From NCBI RefSeq assembly GCF_018283455.1, contig NZ_JAAMTH010000001.1, positions 2,337,501 to 2,401,500 of the forward strand: a DNA stretch of 64,000 nucleotides. The letters run 5' to 3'. Positions 58,487-64,000 of this stretch are shown piece by piece. The notes beneath the pieces are model-generated. The model had not been told where the DNA came from. It was given only the letters and a program-made list of their open reading frames with translations, and did no database searches. The position numbers and the translations under genes were made by a program. The stretch is from Planococcus sp. MSAK28401 (GTDB lineage Bacteria; Bacillota; Bacilli; Bacillales_A; Planococcaceae). The first letter of the stretch is position 1. Each line of letters opens with the position of its first letter.

Positions 58487-59611
58487 ATGACACAACATAG
58501 CTTAGAAACACGCCTGGTACAACTCGGCAACCGCAGCGACCAACGCACAGGAGCGGTTAATCCACCGATTTACCTTTCGACTGCCTACGAACATGAAGGC
58601 CTTGGCAAATCCACAGGCTATGATTACACGCGGACGAAAAATCCGACACGCCAGCTTCTTGAAGAGGGAATCGCAAACTTAGAAGGCGGCGACGCAGGCT
58701 TTGCGTGCAGCTCTGGAATGGCCGCGATCCAACTGGTCCTCTCCTTGTTCCGCCCGAACGATGAAATTTTGCTTCCTGAAGATATTTACGGCGGCACGTA
58801 TCGTCTGCTGGAACAATATAAAGAAAAATACCATATCCGTCCCGTATACGATCCCTTCGTCGATCCGAAAACGGCCGAAGCGAAAATCACTGACAACACA
58901 AAAGCGATTTTCATTGAAACCCCGACCAACCCGTTGATGCAGGAAATCGATCTGGGATTGTACGCACAACTGGCAAAACGCCACGATCTATTGCTGATTG
59001 TCGACAATACCTTTTTGACGCCTTTCCTGCAGCAGCCGCTCACAATCGGCGCTGATATCGTACTCCATAGCGCGACCAAATACATCGGTGGCCATAACGA
59101 TGTGCTTGCTGGGCTAGTCGCCGCAAAAGGCGAGGATTTATGCGAGCAGCTTTTCAACGCCCATAACTCAGCCGGCGCAGTGCTGTCACCGCTCGATTCC
59201 TGGCTGTTGATCCGCGGCTTGAAAACCTTGCCGCTGCGCATGCGCCAACACGAAGCGAACGCTAAAGAACTCGCCCGCTTCCTTGAAACTCAAGAGACCG
59301 TGACAGACGTACTATACCCTGGAAAAGGCGGCATGCTGTCGTTCCGCCTGCGCGAAGAACAATGGGTCGGAAAATTCCTCGAGAGCCTGTCGCTCATCAC
59401 ATTCGCCGAGAGCCTCGGTGGTGTGGAAAGTTTCATCACGTATCCTGCGACGCAGACCCATGCCGATATGCCGATTGCAGAACGGACGGCACGAGGCGTC
59501 TGTAACCGCCTGCTCCGCTTCTCTGTAGGCGTCGAGCAGGCAGAAGATTTGATCGCTGATTTGTCACAAGCCCTGGCCAAACTGGAAAAGGAGGTCGTTT
59601 CCCATGAGTGA
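58487..59611 (+). CDS. metI: Cystathionine gamma-synthase / O-acetylhomoserine thiolyase MetI
   Basis: 374 residues from the ATG at 58487; AAAGG nine bases upstream favours it over the ATG at 58478. Cys/Met metabolism PLP family: RTGAVNPPIYLSTAYEH, KNPTRQLLEEGIANLEGGDA, FIETPTNPLMQEIDLGLYAQ, PLP-lysine context HSATKYIGGHNDVLAGLVAA (Lys after Thr), and QTHADMPIAERTARGVCN. In Bacillus MetI makes cystathionine or homocysteine from O-acetylhomoserine. It is under the SAM riboswitch and overlaps metC by eight bases. Confidence 0.95.
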   Translation: MTQHSLETRLVQLGNRSDQRTGAVNPPIYLSTAYEHEGLGKSTGYDYTRTKNPTRQLLEEGIANLEGGDAGFACSSGMAAIQLVLSLFRPNDEILLPEDIYGGTYRLLEQYKEKYHIRPVYDPFVDPKTAEAKITDNTKAIFIETPTNPLMQEIDLGLYAQLAKRHDLLLIVDNTFLTPFLQQPLTIGADIVLHSATKYIGGHNDVLAGLVAAKGEDLCEQLFNAHNSAGAVLSPLDSWLLIRGLKTLPLRMRQHEANAKELARFLETQETVTDVLYPGKGGMLSFRLREEQWVGKFLESLSLITFAESLGGVESFITYPATQTHADMPIAERTARGVCNRLLRFSVGVEQAEDLIADLSQALAKLEKEVVSHE

Positions 59612-60776
59612 ACGACGCGAGACGAAATTGATCCATTCAGCAGGCATTGATCCATTAACAGGCGCAGTCAATGTGCCGATCTATTTATCATCGACTTTCC
59701 ACCAAGAAAGCATCGATTCGTTCGGTCCGTTCGATTATAGCCGCTCCGGCAATCCGACGCGCAAATCACTTGAAGAAACGATCGCCAAACTTGAAGGCGG
59801 CGCGCGGGGCTTGGCCTTTTCTTCCGGCATGGCAGCCATCTCATCGGCCTTTATGCTATTGAAAGCCGGCGACCATGTACTGGTCTCAGAAGATGTTTAC
59901 GGCGGCACTTATCGCTTCATTACGGAGGTGCTGGAAAAATTCAAAGTCGATTATACATTCGTCGATATGACCGACCTCGGCGAAGTGGCCGCAGCGTTCC
60001 AGCCGAACACGAAAGTAGTTTACATCGAAACGCCTTCCAATCCCGTCATGAAAATTACCGATATTGAAATGGCTGCGAAACTGGCGAAAGCAAACGACGC
60101 CATGACATTCGTCGACAATACCTTCATGACGCCGCTTTACCAAAATCCGCTTGAACTCGGCGCGGATATTGTGCTCCACAGCGCGACGAAGTTCCTCTCC
60201 GGCCATAGCGATATCACAGCTGGCCTTGCGGTGACAAAAGATGCTGGCCTCGGCGAACAATTGGCATTTATCCAAAACACATTCGGATCTGTGCTCGGCG
60301 CACAGGATTCCTATACATTGATCCAAGGCATCAAAACGCTCGGCGCCCGCACAAAACAATCCGGCGAGACGACCGCACGCATTGCCGAGTATCTGCATAG
60401 GCACCCGCTTGTCGAAGAAGTCTATTATCCCGGCTTCTCGTTTCATCCCGGAAACCCTATCCATAAGCGTCAGGCTAGCCACGCAGGTTGTGTGCTGTCA
60501 TTCCGCCTGGCGGATAAGGACGCCGCCCGCATTCTCGTAGATGCTTTGGAAATTCCTGTGTTCGCCGTCAGCCTCGGTGCGGTCGAATCGATCCTGTCCT
60601 ATCCGGCCACGATGTCCCATGCCGCCATGCCACCCGCTGAACGTGAAAAGCGCGGCATCACCGATGGGCTTCTGCGCTTCTCCGCAGGGCTTGAGCATCC
60701 CGATGACTTGATCAACGATTTCAGCCAGGCACTCGAAAAAATCGCCATTGCCAAAGGGCTCAGCGTCGCTGATTAA
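59604..60776 (+). CDS. metC: Cystathionine beta-lyase MetC
   Basis: 390 residues. AAGGAGGTCG precedes the ATG, inside the end of metI. PLP-family signatures: GAVNVPIYLSSTFHQESID, NPTRKSLEETIAKLEGGARG, YIETPSNPVMKITDIEMAAK, HSATKFLSGHSDITAGLAVT with the PLP lysine, and MSHAAMPPAEREKRGITD. It cleaves cystathionine to homocysteine, pyruvate and ammonia. Second gene of the metI-metC operon, so also controlled by the SAM riboswitch. Confidence 0.95.
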   Translation: MSERRETKLIHSAGIDPLTGAVNVPIYLSSTFHQESIDSFGPFDYSRSGNPTRKSLEETIAKLEGGARGLAFSSGMAAISSAFMLLKAGDHVLVSEDVYGGTYRFITEVLEKFKVDYTFVDMTDLGEVAAAFQPNTKVVYIETPSNPVMKITDIEMAAKLAKANDAMTFVDNTFMTPLYQNPLELGADIVLHSATKFLSGHSDITAGLAVTKDAGLGEQLAFIQNTFGSVLGAQDSYTLIQGIKTLGARTKQSGETTARIAEYLHRHPLVEEVYYPGFSFHPGNPIHKRQASHAGCVLSFRLADKDAARILVDALEIPVFAVSLGAVESILSYPATMSHAAMPPAEREKRGITDGLLRFSAGLEHPDDLINDFSQALEKIAIAKGLSVAD

Positions 60777-60787
60777 TTTTGTTCATT

Positions 60788-60841
60788 CAAAAAGACCGTC
60801 CCACTCGTCATCAAGCTAATGAGTCGGACGGTCTTTTTTTC
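60788..60841 (+). terminator. Terminator of metI-metC
   Basis: AAAAGACCGTCC/GGACGGTCTTTT stem with inner ACTCGTCAT/ATGAGT pairing and T7. Confidence 0.9.
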
Positions 60842-60871
60842 ATGCCTTTGCATCATACGCCACTAAACCTA

Positions 60872-60912
60872 AGAAAGCCTGAATTCCAGGGGGAGGGAAT
60901 TCAGGCTTTCTT
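60872..60912 (-). terminator. Hairpin after the malic enzyme gene
   Basis: GAAAGCCTGAATTCC/GGAATTCAGGCTTTC stem with nine-base loop; on the minus strand it is followed by a short TTAGGTTT rather than a pure U run, so it is a weaker terminator. Confidence 0.65.
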
Positions 60913-60919
60913 CTATTTA

Positions 60920-62131
60920 TTATAAGACAATCTGCTGGGCAGGCTCTTTGAGCGATACTTTGGCAACGCCCGTTTCTTCGGCAGCCCTTGCGACTGCTTC
61001 AGCGACCGCCTGTGCCACACGCGGATCGAACGGCTTCGGTATCACATAATCTTCGTGAAGTTCATGGGTGGCGATCAAGGCGGCGATCGCTTCGACTGCT
61101 GCGATTTTCATCGCGTCATTGATGTCACTTGCTTGTACATCAAGGGCGCCGCGGAACAATCCGGGAAACGCCAGCACATTATTGACCTGGTTGGCAAAAT
61201 CGGAACGTCCTGTCCCGATGACCCGTGCACCGGCAGCTTTCGCAGCATGCGGCAAGATTTCGGGATTCGGGTTCGCCATCGCAAAGATGACCGGATCTTC
61301 ATTCATCGAACGCACCATGCTTTCCGTCAATGCGCCTTCTGCTGAGACGCCGACAAACACGTCAGCACCAGCGATGACATCCGCCAACTGCCCTTGTTCC
61401 ATGTGATAATTGCTCATTTCTGCCACTTCCGCCTTGAAGGGATTCATGCCATTCGGGCGCCCGTCGTATATCGCGCCTTTCGTGTCACACATGACGATAT
61501 GGCCAAACCCGAATTTCGAGAGCAATTTGACGATGGCGATGCCTGCTGCACCGGCGCCGTTGACAACCACTTTCACGTCTTCGATTTCCTTTTCAACCAA
61601 CTTCAACGAATTGATCAGCCCGGCAAGCGTGACAATCGCGGTGCCGTGCTGGTCATCATGGAACACTGGGATGTTCATCTCCTGTTTTAAGCGCTGTTCC
61701 ACGACAAAGCAAGTCGGGGCGGCAATGTCTTCCAAATTGACGCCGCCGAAGCCTGGCTCGAGCAATTTGACGGTTCGGATGATTTCTTCGGCATCTGTCG
61801 TATCCAGGCAGATCGGGAATGCATCCACACCGGCAAATTCCTTGAACAATAAAGCTTTTCCTTCCATGACCGGAAGCGCTGCTTGCGGGCCGATATTGCC
61901 GAGCCCAAGCACGGCGGTGCCGTCTGTAATGACCGCTACCGTATTGCCTTTCATCGTGTAGTCATGCACTTTGCTTGGATCGGCATGAATTTCACGGCAC
62001 GGCGCAGCGACGCCAGGAGAGTAGGCGAGGCTCAAATCCCTCTCGTTTTCCACAGTCACTTTTGAACGAATCTCCAATTTCCCTTGATGCCTTCTATGCA
62101 AGTTCAGCGAATCGTTTTTCAGATCGGTCAT
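60920..62131 (-). CDS. NAD(P)-dependent malic enzyme, YtsJ-like
   Basis: 403 residues from the ATG at 62131 (MTDLKNDSLNLHRRHQGKLE), with AAAGGGAG nine bases upstream; ATG at 62140 is too close to that site. Motifs: AYSPGVAAPCREI, ISVVFHDDQHGTAIVTLAGL-type region VFHDDQHGTAIVTL, VVNGAGAAGIAIVKLLSKFG (nucleotide fold), and MANPNPEILP. It converts malate to pyruvate and CO2, giving NADPH in the YtsJ branch. With aceA/aceB it can return malate from the glyoxylate shunt to pyruvate. Cofactor specificity not readable. Confidence 0.92.
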   Translation of the reverse strand: MTDLKNDSLNLHRRHQGKLEIRSKVTVENERDLSLAYSPGVAAPCREIHADPSKVHDYTMKGNTVAVITDGTAVLGLGNIGPQAALPVMEGKALLFKEFAGVDAFPICLDTTDAEEIIRTVKLLEPGFGGVNLEDIAAPTCFVVEQRLKQEMNIPVFHDDQHGTAIVTLAGLINSLKLVEKEIEDVKVVVNGAGAAGIAIVKLLSKFGFGHIVMCDTKGAIYDGRPNGMNPFKAEVAEMSNYHMEQGQLADVIAGADVFVGVSAEGALTESMVRSMNEDPVIFAMANPNPEILPHAAKAAGARVIGTGRSDFANQVNNVLAFPGLFRGALDVQASDINDAMKIAAVEAIAALIATHELHEDYVIPKPFDPRVAQAVAEAVARAAEETGVAKVSLKEPAQQIVL

Positions 62132-62254
62132 TTGCCTCATCTCCCTTTTGATTATAATTGTTTATTATATCCCCTCTTCATTAAATTGAAAGACTTTTCT
62201 TATAATTCTGATTAATTTCAGACTTTAGGCTGATAGAGAAAGAGTGAGGTTCCA

Positions 62255-63190
62255 TCACTCTTTTTCCATATCCTGTTTGAGGAAATAGATCAACGCTTCT
62301 TCCCGCTTCGCTTGCACAGCTTGAGATTGCGCTTCCGGCCAGTCGTAGAAACCGCTCCCTGTCTTTGCCCCGAGCTCGCCGTTTTCTGCTAGTCCACTCA
62401 GTGTGCGTCCCGGTTTCTGGTCCGTCGATAGGTCTTCGAACAGATAATCAGAAATCGCATAAAAAATGTCCAAACCGCCGAGATCTGCCGTCTGAAGCGG
62501 ACCGGTTACCGGCAAGCGCCTGCCGATGCTATATGTGACAGCTGCATCAATATTTTCTTTCGATGCCACTCCCGCGTCCAGCAAAGCCTGCGCTTCACGG
62601 AACAAGGCAAACTGAAGCCGGTTTCCGATAAAGCCCGGTAATTCTTTTTTCAATAGCACCGCTTGTTTGTTCATCCGTTCGATAAGCTCTTTCGTTCGCT
62701 GCAAAGTTTGTTCATCGGTCTTCTCTCCGCCGACGATTTCCACGAGTGGAATTAAATGTGCCGGATTCCAGAAATGCGTCAGCACAAAACGTTCAGGATG
62801 CTTCATCCCTTCAGCAAGAGCAGTCGGCATCAGCCCTGAGCTATTGCTCGCAATGATTATATCGTTGGCTACAAGTTCCTCCAGCTGCCGATAGAGTTGA
62901 TGCTTCAGTGCCATGTTTTCCGGGACGGCTTCGATGATGAATTCCGCCTCTTTCACGGCTTCTTCCAAGGAAATTGTGAACGCAACACGTTCCGCTATCT
63001 CTTTTTCCTGCTCTTTACTGATCAGTTCATGATCTGTCATAAGGTGTAATTTTGCTTCGAATCCTGCTCTTGCAGATTTTACATCACGTGCGTCGATTCC
63101 GAATATTTTAACCGATAACCCGCTCCAGGCCGCTGACAATGCAATCGAATGCCCCATTGTCCCCGCTCCGATAATTGCGATATTCTCCAT
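62255..63190 (-). CDS. 3-hydroxyacyl-CoA dehydrogenase
   Basis: 311 residues from the ATG at 63190, with AAGGAGAGG upstream; a frame from 63277 has no ribosome site. Rossmann motif IAIIGAGTMGHSIALSAAWS, then AEFIIEAVPENMALKHQLYR, ASNSSGLMPTALAEGMKHPE, and LTHFWNPAHLIPLVEIVGGE with the catalytic His-Glu. This is the short monofunctional type, such as HbdA/FadB2. It oxidises 3-hydroxyacyl-CoA in fatty-acid or butyrate metabolism. Not beside other beta-oxidation genes here, but acyl-CoA genes lie at 44.7-48.3 kb. Confidence 0.93.
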   Translation of the reverse strand: MENIAIIGAGTMGHSIALSAAWSGLSVKIFGIDARDVKSARAGFEAKLHLMTDHELISKEQEKEIAERVAFTISLEEAVKEAEFIIEAVPENMALKHQLYRQLEELVANDIIIASNSSGLMPTALAEGMKHPERFVLTHFWNPAHLIPLVEIVGGEKTDEQTLQRTKELIERMNKQAVLLKKELPGFIGNRLQFALFREAQALLDAGVASKENIDAAVTYSIGRRLPVTGPLQTADLGGLDIFYAISDYLFEDLSTDQKPGRTLSGLAENGELGAKTGSGFYDWPEAQSQAVQAKREEALIYFLKQDMEKE

Positions 63191-63236
63191 CTCAATCCTC
63201 TCCTTCATGTAATAAAAATATTCCTCTATATAAAGC

Positions 63237-63263
63237 CAAAAAACCCGCTGCATGAGCGGGCTT
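63237..63263 (-). terminator. Terminator of the lipoprotein gene
   Basis: CCCGCT/AGCGGG stem with CATG loop and A6 on the plus strand, just downstream of the lipoprotein stop and inside the leader of the dehydrogenase gene. Confidence 0.82.
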
Positions 63264-63281
63264 ATCAGCAATTCCATCTGT

Positions 63282-64000
63282 TCACTTCACTTTTTCAGCG
63301 AGTTTGATTGAGGCAAGTGTAGAAGTGATTGCCAGTTCATCGGGATCATCTAAATTTGCCTGGAATTCACGTTTCACTTCGCCATAGCCTTCGACAAAAT
63401 AATTCCGGTTGACCGAGCCATCTTCTTCTGCCACGGATTCAAGGACAAAGACATCATTGAAATTTTGGTAAGGTGTCTCTAAGCTTGTGCCGGTTTCAAT
63501 AACCGTCGCATCTCCGATTTCCTGCCCCTCTTCGATTGGGAATTCAAGATAAGTCGAAATTACTTCCAAAGCTTCCAATTCCTCAAAGCTTGCTGTGTAC
63601 TCATCATAAAACTCACCTTCTTGTTTGACGAGTTCAATGCGGTCATCGTGCAAACGATAGACTTTGAGTACAACAGTCCCGCCATTATCTTCGTAAGTTG
63701 CGACATGATTCGCTTCCATATAATCGGTTTTCAATGTAAACTCTGCAAACTCATTGCCATTTCCCTCAAATCTTGCAGTCGACCCATCTTCTAGAAAATA
63801 ATCGTACGGATCGACAGCGGCCTCTTCGCTATCATGGCTGTCTCCGCTAGTGTTCTCCGCTGGCGTTTCTTCTGTTGCCGTTTCTTCTGTTGCCGCTTCT
63901 TCCTGAGCGGAATCTTCCTGAGGCGCCTCTTCTATAGGTTCCTCTGTCACCGTATCCTGCGTCCCGCAGCCAGCTACCGTAAGCACGAGTGCCAGCCCTC
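63282..64000 (-). CDS. Lipoprotein, 5' end cut by the window edge
   Basis: At least 239 residues, open to the right edge. The visible N-terminal part GLALVLTVAGCGTQ holds a lipobox (TVAGC), so the missing start is only a few residues to the right. A Glu/Thr-rich linker follows (EEPIEEAPQEDSAQEEAATE), then a domain from about residue 60 (DPYDYFLEDGSTARFEGNGN, FTLKTDYMEANHVATYEDNG), mostly strands. No family recognised; likely an exported lipoprotein of the YusA/YgdR-like size but without known motif. Confidence 0.78.
   Translation of the reverse strand, partial: GLALVLTVAGCGTQDTVTEEPIEEAPQEDSAQEEAATEETATEETPAENTSGDSHDSEEAAVDPYDYFLEDGSTARFEGNGNEFAEFTLKTDYMEANHVATYEDNGGTVVLKVYRLHDDRIELVKQEGEFYDEYTASFEELEALEVISTYLEFPIEEGQEIGDATVIETGTSLETPYQNFNDVFVLESVAEEDGSVNRNYFVEGYGEVKREFQANLDDPDELAITSTLASIKLAEKVK

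Noticed and set aside
1..64000. tRNA, rRNA, insertion sequences, prophage genes or att sites
   Set aside because: I saw no transposase, integrase or phage structural genes, no tRNA cloverleaf with CCA-proximal motifs and no rRNA-conserved words. A covariance-model scan would be decisive.

Overview
The window looks like a chromosomal segment from a Gram-positive, low-to-moderate GC Bacillales bacterium, most likely Planococcaceae (Planococcus/Planomicrobium type). I base this on strong AGGAGG-type ribosome sites, frequent GTG and TTG starts, sigma-B-like promoters, YflT/CsbD stress proteins, a metI-metC pair behind a SAM-I riboswitch, thrD/hom-thrC-thrB, and a YhfH-type zinc peptide. This assignment is from gene content only. 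I see no rRNA, tRNA, insertion sequence, prophage or CRISPR array.

Layout. 1-3.9 kb: an LRV-repeat protein, a CsbD stress protein, the branched-chain amino acid carrier BrnQ and two YflT-domain stress proteins; three genes carry good sigma-B promoter candidates. 4.0-6.0 kb: a helix-turn-helix/TPR regulator of the RRNPP (Rap/PlcR/NprR) type, followed 12 bases later by a secreted precursor made of eight near-identical 16-residue units. This looks like a multi-copy peptide signalling cassette and is the most striking item here. 6.0-10 kb: class-I amidotransferase hydrolase, alkyltransferase-like protein, a FemAB/GNAT-like protein, a Wzz-type chain-length protein and a small winged-helix regulator. 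10.2-14 kb: two M20 amidohydrolases with a membrane transporter. 14.3-20.5 kb: GabD and the threonine branch (hom-thrC-thrB facing aspartate kinase). 20.6-28.6 kb: cupin, RocB, PatA-type aminotransferase, TRM11-like methyltransferase, LysM protein, a degenerate M50-like membrane protein behind an apparently structured, terminator-ended leader, and a LytTR regulator. 28.8-31.8 kb: glyoxylate shunt (aceA-aceB). 32-41.6 kb: HAD hydrolase, two-permease ABC exporter, Pcp, a polar amino acid ABC importer, a cytosolic class-A beta-lactamase-like protein and a small protein with an internal duplication. 41.7-51.5 kb: flavin oxidoreductase, phosphatases, a fatty-acid activation/oxidation operon under a MerR regulator, amidohydrolase-HIT pair, NUDIX, HesB-like and tyrosine phosphatase proteins. 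51.5-56 kb: arsenic genes (arsR, arsC, arsD, arsA, but no permease) and a CzcD-type cation exporter. 56-58.1 kb: a four-gene unit joining a CarH-like cobalamin light-sensor domain to an RsbR-like PAS-STAS protein. 58.3-64 kb: SAM riboswitch, metI-metC, malic enzyme, 3-hydroxyacyl-CoA dehydrogenase and a truncated lipoprotein.

How the parts fit. Acetate/fatty-acid carbon use (acyl-CoA ligase, acyl-CoA and hydroxyacyl-CoA dehydrogenases, glyoxylate shunt, malic enzyme) and amino-acid catabolism or salvage (RocB, M20 enzymes, GabD, Pcp, importers) dominate the metabolism. General stress (sigma-B), arsenic/metal resistance and two candidate sensing systems (peptide signal; cobalamin-STAS) make up the response side. 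Starts were moved inward from the longest frame wherever a ribosome site clearly chose a later codon; such choices are stated in each entry.
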